From Lentisphaerota bacterium (GTDB taxonomy: Bacteria > Verrucomicrobiota > Lentisphaeria > Oligosphaerales > Oligosphaeraceae), in contig JAAZKQ010000482.1 of NCBI GenBank assembly GCA_012799755.1, forward strand, positions 1 to 6,089: DNA of 6,089 bases, given 5' to 3'. Below are positions 1 through 6,023 of this stretch, piece by piece. The position numbers were made by a program, and so were the translations under genes. Position 1 is the first letter of the stretch. Each line of letters begins with the position of its first letter. The notes below the pieces were generated by a model. The model was not told the DNA's origin, made no database searches, and worked only from the letters and a program-made list of their open reading frames with translations.

Positions 1-38
1 CGCGCTTGGTTCCGCAGAACGGACAGGGAACAGCTGCT

Positions 39-173
39 TGTCTACTCTGTCTACTCTGTCCACAATGTCCACAATGTCCACAATGTCCACAATGTCCACA
101 ATGTCCACAATGTCCACAATGTCCACAATGTCCACAATGTCCGCAATGTCCACAATGTCCACAATGTCCACCC
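39..173. repeat. 9-bp tandem repeat array (TGTCCACAA), 15 units
   Basis: Fifteen contiguous 9-bp units without spacers. The first two (39-56) are TGTCTACTC. Nine identical TGTCCACAA units follow (57-137), then TGTCCGCAA (138-146), two more TGTCCACAA (147-164) and a decayed TGTCCACCC (165-173). A further degenerate unit, CGTCCACTT, follows at 174-182. Variants sit at the two ends and the core is uniform, as expected of slippage-driven expansion. Since 9 is a multiple of 3, all three + frames stay open through it and encode tripeptide repeats (CPQ, MST, VHN), so open frames here are not evidence of a gene. In another phase the unit reads ATGTCCACA, which matches the E. coli DnaA box TTATCCACA at 7 of 9 positions; this may be coincidence. 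Confidence 0.97.
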
Positions 174-371
174 CGTCCACTTTATCAAAGAGTGGCCGCT
201 TACATCGGATGTTTTCCTTGGCCGGTCTGAGCATAGACAGTCTTGACATGTGGACTATATTTATCCATTTCGCATCGTAGTTTTACCCTGACACGGCTGG
301 CGCAGACCTGCTTGGCCCGTAGTCGGGAAATGGCGATAACATGGCCTAAATGGCCAGAAGAAGGCGGAGTG
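174..371. other. Intergenic region and pyrE leader, no gene seen
   Basis: No convincing coding frame. The only long + frames here run out of the tandem repeat or extend pyrE upstream without family similarity. The stretch contains a candidate promoter (234-261) and, within the presumed transcript, two small perfect stems: CCCG/CGGG at 316-327 with a 4-nt loop, and TGGCC/GGCCA at 342-356 with a 5-nt loop. The second stem ends just before the purine-rich ribosome binding region of pyrE. No known riboswitch or attenuator was recognised. There is no T tract after either stem, so attenuation by termination is not supported. Confidence 0.6.
234..261 (+). promoter_or_regulatory. Candidate sigma-70-like promoter upstream of pyrE
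   Basis: TAGACA at 234-239 (5 of 6 to TTGACA) is separated by 16 bp from TATATT at 256-261 (5 of 6 to TATAAT). It lies in the AT-richer part of the gap, correctly oriented for pyrE. Transcription would start near 268, giving a leader of about 100 nt. A perfect TTGACA also occurs at 243-248 but has no well-placed -10 partner. The assignment rests on consensus matching only, and promoter consensus in this lineage is uncertain. Confidence 0.35.
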
Positions 372-944
372 ATGATGAAGGAAAGCGAAATACTACGGCA
401 TTTGGAAGAAACCGGCGCCTTGCTGACGGGACATTTCCAGTTGCGCAGCGGCCTGCACAGTGACCGTTATTTTCAGGCGGCACTGCTGTTGCAGCACACT
501 CTCATAGCGGCCAAGCTATGCGCAGTGATGGCTGATGGCTGGCGCAATGCTGACGTTGAGACGGTGATCTCGCCGGCAATCGGCGGCATCGTTGTCGGCC
601 AGGAGATTGGCCGCAGCCTGGGGGTGAGGGCGATTTTTGCCGAGAAGGACGAGCAGTCCAATCTCTTGCTGCGGCGCGGCTTCAGCCTTCGTCCCGGCGA
701 GCGGGTGCTGGTTGCGGAGGACGTGATTACCAAGGGCGGTCGAGTGCAGCAGACGATTGATCTGGTGCGACAATTCGGGGCGCTGCCGGTGGGCGTGGCG
801 ACCATGGTTGACCGCAGCGACGGCAGCGTTGATTTCGGCATACCCTTGAAGAGCCTGATTCGGCTGACGCTGGCGACCTACGAACCGGCGGCCTGTCCCA
901 TGTGCCGGAAGGGGCTGGCCATTGACAAGCCGGGCTCGAAATAA
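372..944 (+). CDS. pyrE: Orotate phosphoribosyltransferase
   Basis: Converts orotate and PRPP to orotidine 5'-monophosphate and pyrophosphate, the fifth step of de novo pyrimidine synthesis, in the cytosol. The product is 190 aa, normal for a single-domain OPRT. Visible motifs are SGLHSDRYF (residues 26-34), the flexible-loop segment FAEKDEQSNLLLRRGF (89-104) with the conserved basic residues, and the PRPP-binding motif VLVAEDVITKGG (112-123). The C-terminus carries CPMC (175-178) and ends in DKPGSK, seen in a subset of bacterial OPRTs. The frame is open back to 243, but the upstream residues do not resemble OPRT. ATG at 372 (or the adjacent ATG at 375) follows AAGGCGGAG (361-369), so the short form is chosen. 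The PRPP loop has Lys where many homologues have Thr (TKGG for TTGG), probably a lineage variant. secA follows after 44 bp with no terminator, suggesting cotranscription. Confidence 0.95.
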   Translation: MMKESEILRHLEETGALLTGHFQLRSGLHSDRYFQAALLLQHTLIAAKLCAVMADGWRNADVETVISPAIGGIVVGQEIGRSLGVRAIFAEKDEQSNLLLRRGFSLRPGERVLVAEDVITKGGRVQQTIDLVRQFGALPVGVATMVDRSDGSVDFGIPLKSLIRLTLATYEPAACPMCRKGLAIDKPGSK

Positions 945-976
945 ATCTTCTGCTGCGCGCGATAGCGTCCTATTTC

Positions 977-981
977 AGGAG
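977..981 (+). promoter_or_regulatory. Shine-Dalgarno site fixing a GTG start for secA
   Basis: AGGAG lies 7 nt upstream of GTG at 989-991. This supports the GTG start over the in-frame ATG at 1007, which has no comparable site. The GTG start also gives an N-terminus (MIIEWIMKKLFGSRN) that matches the short hydrophobic-basic beginning usual in SecA. Confidence 0.8.
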
Positions 982-988
982 TTGACAA

Positions 989-3877
989 GTGATCATTGAG
1001 TGGATTATGAAAAAGCTCTTTGGCAGCCGCAATGCGCGGGTGTTGAAGAGGTTGCAGCCGTTGGTCGAACGTATGAACGGCTATTTTGCTTCTTACAACA
1101 GTTTAAGCGACGCCGAGTTGCAGGCCAAGACGTCGGAATTTCGCGAACGGCTGCAGAAGGGCGAGACGCTGGACGACATCATGTGCGAGGCCTACGCCGT
1201 GGTGAAGGATGCGTGTCGGCGTCTGCTGGGCACGAAGGTCGAAGTGACGGGGCATGTGTTGACGTGGGACATGGTGCCCTTTGACGTGCAGCTGGTCGGC
1301 GCGATTGCTTTGCATCAGAACAACATCGCGGAAATGGCCACCGGTGAAGGCAAGACGCTGGTCGCCGTGATGCCGTTGTATTTGAACGCCCTGTCCGGTC
1401 GCAACGTGCAGCTGGTGACGGTCAATGACTACCTGGCGCGCCGTGACTCGGATTGGATGGGCCATGTGCTCAAATGGCTGGGCCTGACCGTCGGCTGCAT
1501 CCAGAACGAAATGACGCCGGTGCAGCGCCGGGAGCAGTACGCCTGCGACATCACCTACGGCACCAACAGCGAATTCGGTTTCGACTATCTGCGCGACATG
1601 GGCATGGCCATGAGTCGGGACGAGATGGTGCAGCGCGATCACTTCTACGCGATCGTGGACGAAATTGACAGCATTCTCATTGATGAGGCGCGGACGCCCT
1701 TAATCATCGCCGGGCCGGCGAAGGTCTCGACTCACATGTTCGACAAGCTCAAGCCCTCAGTATCCTCGCTGTACCGTCAGCAGAGCAAGCTGCTGAACGA
1801 CATGATGTCGGAAGCGCGGGATATTTTAGCCAAGGAGGACGCCAGTCCGGAAGAGACGGATCACGCCCACTTGCTGCTGGCCAAAATTCAGCTGGGCATG
1901 CCCAAGCACAAACAGCTCATGCGGCTGATGGAAGAGCCGGCGATCCGCAAAGCGCTGGACAAAAAAGACGCTGAAATGCACAGCGATAACAACCGCGGTT
2001 TTCTCCAGGCGGTCAAGGAGACGCTTTATTTCAGCATTGATGAGAAGGGCCAGGAGGTCGAGTTGAGCGAGATGGGCCGGCAGTTCCTGCGACCGGGCGA
2101 AGCCGATGCTTTCGTCATACCGGATTTGCCGACGATTTTCAGCGAGATTGACAGTGACGGCAGCTTGGACGACAATGCCAAGCTGGAGAAGCGCAAGCAG
2201 GCCCAGGCCGAGTACGACAACAAGGCCGAGATCATTCACAACATCTCGCAGCTCCTGCGGGCCTACTGCCTGTTTGAGAAGGACGTGCAGTACGTAGTGC
2301 AGGACAACAAGGTGATCATCGTTGATGAGTTCACTGGACGGCCGCAGCCGGGCCGGCGCTTCAGCGAGGGCCTGCACCAGGCATTGGAAGCCAAGGAAGA
2401 TGTGCAGATTGAGCGCGAGACGCAGACCTTGGCGTCAATCACCATCCAGAATTACTTCCGCATGTACGAGAAGCTCGCAGGCATGACCGGCACCGCCGAG
2501 ACGGAAGCCAACGAGTTCAAGGCGATTTACGGCCTTGATGTGGTGGTGGTGCCGACGAATCGCCCCTGCGTGCGCAAGGATTCTGACGACCGTATTTACA
2601 AGACTCAGCGTGAGAAGTACAAGGCGATCATTGAAGAGATTGCCGAGAGCAATCAGCGTGGTCAGCCGGTGCTGGTGGGCACCATTTCGGTGGAAGTGTC
2701 CGAGTTGCTCAGCCGGATGTTGCAGCGCCGGAACATCGTGCATAACGTGTTGAATGCCAAGCATCACGAGAGCGAAGCCGAGATCGTCGCCCGGGCAGGA
2801 CAGCTCAATGCGGTGACGATTGCGACGAACATGGCCGGCCGCGGTACCGACATCAAGCTCGGGCCGGGCGTGAAAGAGGCCGGCGGCTTGCATGTGATCG
2901 GCAGCGAGCGGCATGACGCGCGGCGTATTGACCGGCAGCTGCGCGGGCGCTGCGCGCGCCAAGGCGACCCCGGATCGTCCCGTTTCTATATCTCCTTGGA
3001 AGACAACTTGATGCGCCTGTTCGGGTCGGACCGTGTGGCGTCAATCATGGAGAAGATGGGCTTGCAGGAAGGCGAAGAGCTGTCGCACTCGCTGTTGAAC
3101 CGCTCCATTGAAGGCGCGCAGCGACGGGTTGAGCAGCAGCATTTTGCCATCCGCAAGCGTACGCTGGAATACGACGACGTGATGAACAAACAGCGCGTGA
3201 CGATCTATGGTCTGCGCAAGAATATCCTGCTGGCGGAAGACCCGCGTGAGTTGCTGATGGATTTCATCTATACGGCGATTTCCGAGAAGGTTGAAGGCGC
3301 CTTCGCGGCGCGGATCAAGAACGAGCCGGTGGATTTCAGCGTCGTGCGTGAGTGGCTGGCGCGGACTTTTCCCATCGGCTTTGCCGCCGACCTGTTTGAC
3401 AGCAGCTGCGGCCAGGAAGGCATTGCCAAGAGCATCATGGCGCGCATTGAGGATGCCTACGCGATCAAGGTCCGCATGGAGAATCCCGACGCCCTGCATT
3501 GGTTGGAGCGCTACATCATGCTGAGCGCGATGGATGGGCTGTACCAGGAGCATCTCTATGCGATGGATGCGCTGCGCCAGGGCGTGCAGCTGCGGTCCTA
3601 CGGTCAGCGCGACCCCCTGGTGGAGTACAAGCAGGAGGCCTATGAGATGTTCTCGCGACTGATGGATAGCGTCAAGGACGACATCTGCGCGAATGTGTTC
3701 CGCCTGAGCACCATTGCCCTTGGTCCGGCAACGCCAAGACCGCAGGCCGAGGTTCGCGAAGTCCACGAGGCTTTCAATCCCTTCGAAGGCGCCGGCAGCG
3801 GCGTGCCCGAGCAGGCCGAGCCGCAACGCGCGGCAATCACGGTGCGGCGCGCTCAGCCCAAGGTGGGACGAAACTAG
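989..3877 (+). CDS. secA: Preprotein translocase ATPase SecA, frame ended by an in-frame TAG
   Basis: SecA is the cytosolic, membrane-associated ATPase motor that pushes unfolded preproteins through SecYEG. The frame encodes 962 aa from a GTG start. Visible elements in order: Walker A ATGEGKT (117-123); VNDYLARRDSDWMG (145-157); YGTNSEFGFDYLRD (190-203); Walker B-type DEID (224-227) within IVDEIDSILIDEARTPLII; the preprotein cross-linking region (about 242-485); KLAGMTGTAETEAN (495-508); NMAGRGTDIKLG in NBD2 (614-625); the arginine-finger motif QLRGRCARQGDPGSSRFY (650-667); LEYDDVMNKQR (726-736); and the helical scaffold/wing region to about 905. From GPA after Walker B to QNYF spans about 245 residues, against about 140 in E. 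coli SecA, so roughly 100 residues are added, mostly at 255-345 and 365-415. A Pro/Ala-rich linker (913-957) leads to KVGRN and then TAG. The normal zinc-binding tail is encoded directly after the TAG (separate entry). With readthrough the protein would be 979 aa. Confidence 0.97.
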   Translation: MIIEWIMKKLFGSRNARVLKRLQPLVERMNGYFASYNSLSDAELQAKTSEFRERLQKGETLDDIMCEAYAVVKDACRRLLGTKVEVTGHVLTWDMVPFDVQLVGAIALHQNNIAEMATGEGKTLVAVMPLYLNALSGRNVQLVTVNDYLARRDSDWMGHVLKWLGLTVGCIQNEMTPVQRREQYACDITYGTNSEFGFDYLRDMGMAMSRDEMVQRDHFYAIVDEIDSILIDEARTPLIIAGPAKVSTHMFDKLKPSVSSLYRQQSKLLNDMMSEARDILAKEDASPEETDHAHLLLAKIQLGMPKHKQLMRLMEEPAIRKALDKKDAEMHSDNNRGFLQAVKETLYFSIDEKGQEVELSEMGRQFLRPGEADAFVIPDLPTIFSEIDSDGSLDDNAKLEKRKQAQAEYDNKAEIIHNISQLLRAYCLFEKDVQYVVQDNKVIIVDEFTGRPQPGRRFSEGLHQALEAKEDVQIERETQTLASITIQNYFRMYEKLAGMTGTAETEANEFKAIYGLDVVVVPTNRPCVRKDSDDRIYKTQREKYKAIIEEIAESNQRGQPVLVGTISVEVSELLSRMLQRRNIVHNVLNAKHHESEAEIVARAGQLNAVTIATNMAGRGTDIKLGPGVKEAGGLHVIGSERHDARRIDRQLRGRCARQGDPGSSRFYISLEDNLMRLFGSDRVASIMEKMGLQEGEELSHSLLNRSIEGAQRRVEQQHFAIRKRTLEYDDVMNKQRVTIYGLRKNILLAEDPRELLMDFIYTAISEKVEGAFAARIKNEPVDFSVVREWLARTFPIGFAADLFDSSCGQEGIAKSIMARIEDAYAIKVRMENPDALHWLERYIMLSAMDGLYQEHLYAMDALRQGVQLRSYGQRDPLVEYKQEAYEMFSRLMDSVKDDICANVFRLSTIALGPATPRPQAEVREVHEAFNPFEGAGSGVPEQAEPQRAAITVRRAQPKVGRN

Positions 3878-3928
3878 CCCTGTCCATGCGGCAGCGGCAA
3901 GAAATACAAGGCCTGCTGCGGTCGCTGA
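3875..3928 (+). other. SecA C-terminal zinc-binding tail encoded after the in-frame TAG
   Basis: In the secA frame, TAG (3875-3877) is followed by 16 sense codons, PCPCGSGKKYKACCGR, and then TGA (3926-3928). E. coli SecA ends GRNDPCPCGSGKKYKQCHG..., so the TAG takes the place of one residue (Asp there) and nothing else is lost. The zinc ligands fit C-x-C-x8-C-C exactly (Cys codons at 3881, 3887, 3914 and 3917). In known SecA proteins this tail binds zinc and mediates contact with SecB and membrane lipids. The tail has no start codon or ribosome binding site of its own, so it is made only if TAG is decoded. TAG is one base change from GAG, AAG or CAG. The alternatives are a nonsense mutation, a sequencing or assembly error, readthrough, or TAG as a sense codon. 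Confidence 0.93.
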
Positions 3929-3968
3929 GTGGCGGCAGCGGTAACGGGCTCATCCGAAAAATAGTTTT

Positions 3969-5705
3969 TCAGCGCACGTCGTAGGCGAAGACGTGCGCTT
4001 TTTGTTCGCCGCCGCCCCAAGTTTCATCAACGATGAGGCGGATGGCGCGGCAGGGCTGCTGAGGCAGCGTCTGTCGGAAGAGCCGGTGGTGCCATTGGTC
4101 CTGGCTGATGATTGTGCGCCATTCCTCGTCAATAAGCATATCAATATGGAAGCGCTTGGCGAGCATGGGCGGCATGGGCTTGAACTCTTCGAGCGCTTCC
4201 AGTTTGAGCATGCGTTTGCCCTGGAAGCTGAGTTCGCTGTCAAAGATGACGCGACAGGCGCTGAGTGTCTGCGGCGTCGGCCAGGATAGGGTGATGGCTT
4301 CGCCGGGCGCAACCCAGGCGCCGTGGTCCTCTCCCCGCCAGTTGCGGTCAATGCCGTCGCGGACGACCTCGTGGCTGCATTGAGCCTCGCGAGTGACGGC
4401 GGGTATTTTCCGCCAGCGGCCCGGGAGCATGACGTCGTCGTCTTCAAGGATGTCCTGGAGTTCGGCGATATGCTCACGGCCGATGTCACGCGGGCTGCAT
4501 TCGTAGCGCCGGCAGAGCGCGGCGGCGGTGCCGACGGCCTGGCCCATGAGCGCGCAGGTGGCCATGACGCGGGTGGCGCTCATGCCCATGTGGGTGCAGG
4601 AGATGTTCCGCCCCGCGAAGAAGAGATTGTCAACATTACGCGAGTAGAAACAGCGGTAGGGAATACCGAAGGGGGAGGGCGTCTTATGCAGAAGGCTCTG
4701 CGGGCCCTGGGTGAAGAAGGCGTCGGGGTGGTGGTCGTCAAGAGTCCAGCCGCCGTAGCAGACCACATCGGGGAAGAGCCCGCCGCTCGTGATGTCATCC
4801 TGGGTGAGCAGGTGGTCGCCGATGAAGCGGCAGCTTTCGCGCTTGCCGGGAAGACTGCCGATCCAGTCGAGCTCGTAGTTGTGGCAGCGGCCATCGGGGT
4901 GGTTTTTCATGTATTCCCAGACGCCGTAGGCAATGCGCTTGAGCTCGAAGGCGATGGCGTTGGCATCGCCGATGGTATCAATGTTGCCGCCGTATTCGAT
5001 CCACCAGAAGTTGTTGTTCTCGGGATAGAGCCGGCGGTTTTTGGGGATGGTCTCTTCCGTAAAATGGTAGGCCCAGTCGGGGGCGATGAAGGGCCGGTGT
5101 TCCGAACAGTGACGCAGTTGCAGGAGGATGGAGCTGCCCATGGTGCGGTTGTCATTGCCGACCTGGGTGAGATGCTCACCGAATTCCTCCGGCGCTTCCC
5201 GGCCGATGCGGAAATCCGCGCCGCTGAGGCGGAGAATGCCGTCACCGGAGCAGTCTGCAAAGTAGTCGCCGCTGAGGAGGTAAGAGCAGTATTCATTGCC
5301 ATTCCAAGCCGTGACGCTGCGGATGCGATTGCCGGCCATAGCGACGGAATGCACCGAGCTGTTGAGCAGCAGGGTGATGTTTTTTTCGCGAACGACGGCC
5401 GAATAGAGCACGTCGTCCCAACGGGTGTAACGGCGGAGGGGATTGACGTAGATGTTGTCCAGTTGGACTTCTTCCAGCAGGCCGGTTTCCTTGTTGTCAT
5501 CGCCATGCGCGCCCATGATGCCCATGCGTATTTCGCTGGAGGCGTTGCCGCCGAGCATGGGCCTGTCCTGGACCAGAATGACGCCGGCGCCATGGCGGGC
5601 GGCCGCGATGGCGGCAAAGAGGCCGGACAGGCCGCCGCCGACCACGACCAAGTCGGCATGATGGCTGCGAGTGCTGATAATGCTGCTGTTTTCCGGTGTT
5701 TTCAT
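3969..5705 (-). CDS. FAD-dependent oxidoreductase with discoidin-like C-terminal domain
   Basis: A 578-aa flavoprotein whose substrate cannot be told from sequence. The N-terminal Rossmann fold has the dinucleotide motif VVVGGGLSGLFAAIAAARHG (20-39), followed by LVQDRPMLGGNASSEIRMG (44-62). DYFADCSGDG (147-156) is a second FAD contact. NLFFAGRNISCTHMGMSATR (360-379), followed by MGQAVGTAAAL (387-397), is the C-terminal FAD-binding segment. This pattern fits the FAD_oxidored family (Pfam PF12831 type). Residues from about 442 to 578 look like an F5/8 type C (discoidin, galactose-binding-like) beta-sandwich: DGIDRNW, CRVIFDSELS and AIRLIVDETWGGG fit that fold's usual pattern. No signal peptide is visible, so it is probably cytoplasmic. 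The ATG at 5705 is preceded by AAGGA (5721-5717) at 11 nt, an acceptable but long spacing. It is convergent with secA. Its last codons overlap a terminator for the + strand, and it stops with TGA. Confidence 0.9.
   Translation of the reverse strand: MKTPENSSIISTRSHHADLVVVGGGLSGLFAAIAAARHGAGVILVQDRPMLGGNASSEIRMGIMGAHGDDNKETGLLEEVQLDNIYVNPLRRYTRWDDVLYSAVVREKNITLLLNSSVHSVAMAGNRIRSVTAWNGNEYCSYLLSGDYFADCSGDGILRLSGADFRIGREAPEEFGEHLTQVGNDNRTMGSSILLQLRHCSEHRPFIAPDWAYHFTEETIPKNRRLYPENNNFWWIEYGGNIDTIGDANAIAFELKRIAYGVWEYMKNHPDGRCHNYELDWIGSLPGKRESCRFIGDHLLTQDDITSGGLFPDVVCYGGWTLDDHHPDAFFTQGPQSLLHKTPSPFGIPYRCFYSRNVDNLFFAGRNISCTHMGMSATRVMATCALMGQAVGTAAALCRRYECSPRDIGREHIAELQDILEDDDVMLPGRWRKIPAVTREAQCSHEVVRDGIDRNWRGEDHGAWVAPGEAITLSWPTPQTLSACRVIFDSELSFQGKRMLKLEALEEFKPMPPMLAKRFHIDMLIDEEWRTIISQDQWHHRLFRQTLPQQPCRAIRLIVDETWGGGEQKAHVFAYDVR
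3971..4003 (+). terminator. Rho-independent terminator of the pyrE-secA unit
   Basis: A perfect 10-bp inverted repeat, AGCGCACGTC (3971-3980) and GACGTGCGCT (3990-3999), with a 9-nt loop, runs into TTTTT at 3999-4003 on the + strand. The T tract is only on the + strand side, so it serves secA. It lies 93 nt after the TAG but 42 nt after the TGA that closes the zinc tail. It also codes, on the other strand, for the last residues (AHVFAYDVR) of the oxidoreductase, so one piece of DNA does both jobs. Confidence 0.75.
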
Positions 5706-5853
5706 GGCGCGCTGTGTCCTTGTTGTGAGTTGCTGTGCTCCGTGTGGGTGGAATTACGAGGGGCAGGTCGCTACCTACTGTATGGCGCGGCGTCGGCGAT
5801 GCAACGGCGCAACGCGGTAATCGGTCAGCGATTGATAACAGACATTTTTTATC

Positions 5854-5880
5854 CGCAGATGTCGCAGATTTGCGCAGATT
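5854..5880. repeat. CGCAGAT direct-repeat cluster, likely dispersed intergenic repeat
   Basis: CGCAGAT occurs three times at 9-10 bp spacing, at 5854, 5863 and 5873, the last two as CGCAGATT. The cluster is bounded by a TTTTTT run (5845-5850) on one side and a TTTTTTT run (5879-5885) on the other. On the - strand it reads AATCTGCG, AATCTGCG, ATCTGCGG. From memory, closely similar strings recur between genes in many environmental bacterial genomes and give spurious peptides such as ICANLRHLRI; the same peptide appears in a - strand frame here. Its dispersed nature cannot be shown from this window. Confidence 0.7.
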
Positions 5881-5915
5881 TTTTTGAGAGTAGGCTGCTT
5901 TGGTGTAGGAAGGCC

Positions 5916-5976
5916 GGTGTGTTTGCGTTTTCCTATCGCCTCTTTGGTTTTCAGCGCTGAAAGCGCAAAACATACC
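5916..5976 (+). other. Long imperfect hairpin, possible structured RNA or repeat element
   Basis: Segment 5916-5932 can pair with 5959-5976 through 17 base pairs with a single bulged A (5967). Two of the pairs are G-U (5919 with 5973, 5928 with 5963) if read as + strand RNA; on the - strand they become A-C mismatches, which favours the + strand. The 26-nt loop end contains part of a perfect 14-bp palindrome, TTTCAGCGCTGAAA (5949-5962), which competes with the long stem. There is no T tract on either side, so it is not a normal terminator. No known RNA family was recognised. Confidence 0.5.
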
Positions 5977-5984
5977 AGTAACCA

Positions 5985-6007
5985 CCCCGGTGGGGAATAC
6001 ACCGGGG
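5985..6007 (-). terminator. GC-rich hairpin after the right-edge partial gene, weak terminator candidate
   Basis: CCCCGGTG (5985-5992) and CACCGGGG (6000-6007) form a perfect 8-bp stem with a 7-nt loop. On the - strand it begins 16 nt after the TGA of the partial gene, a typical terminator position. However, the following - strand sequence has no T tract until TTTT about 15 nt further on, so intrinsic termination would be poor. Confidence 0.35.
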
Positions 6008-6023
6008 ACAATTTGCAGGAAAC

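Larger units (their letters stand above)
5706..6023. other. Intergenic region upstream of the oxidoreductase gene
   Basis: A 318-bp gap without a convincing gene; the open frames here have no family similarity and run through repeats. On the - strand, in order after the partial gene, it holds an 8-bp GC hairpin (6007-5985), a long imperfect hairpin (5976-5916), a CGCAGAT-type repeat bounded by A/T runs (about 5885-5845), and the leader of the oxidoreductase with its AAGGA site. No clear -35/-10 pair was found for that gene. Confidence 0.6.

Noticed and set aside
2..181. - strand frame off the left edge reading VPCPFCGTKR, resembling a zinc ribbon (CPxCG)
   Set aside because: Between the in-frame TAA at 182-184 and this motif there is no ATG, GTG or TTG, and most of the frame is tandem repeat. 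The motif may be chance, though sequence to the left could change this view.
1..280. Open + strand frames through the tandem repeat encoding CPQ, MST or VHN tripeptide repeats, including one open from position 1 to 246
   Set aside because: A 9-bp unit without stops keeps all three + frames open, so openness carries no coding signal. No frame has a recognisable domain, and the repeats are typical of non-coding microsatellites.
243..371. Longer pyrE starting at 243 with 43 extra N-terminal residues
   Set aside because: The added residues do not resemble OPRT, and the ATG at 372/375 has a purine-rich ribosome binding region and gives the usual family length.
3956..3970. GAAAAA-TAG-TTTTTC inverted repeat just after the oxidoreductase stop
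   Set aside because: It is an A/T-only stem too weak to be a convincing terminator. The GC-rich hairpin at 3971-3999 explains termination on the + strand better.
4323..5960. 545-aa + strand frame antisense to the oxidoreductase
   Set aside because: It is very rich in Ala, Val, Gly and Glu, has no motifs, runs beyond the real gene into the intergenic repeat, and mirrors the GC-rich codon positions of the - strand gene, which has clear FAD motifs.
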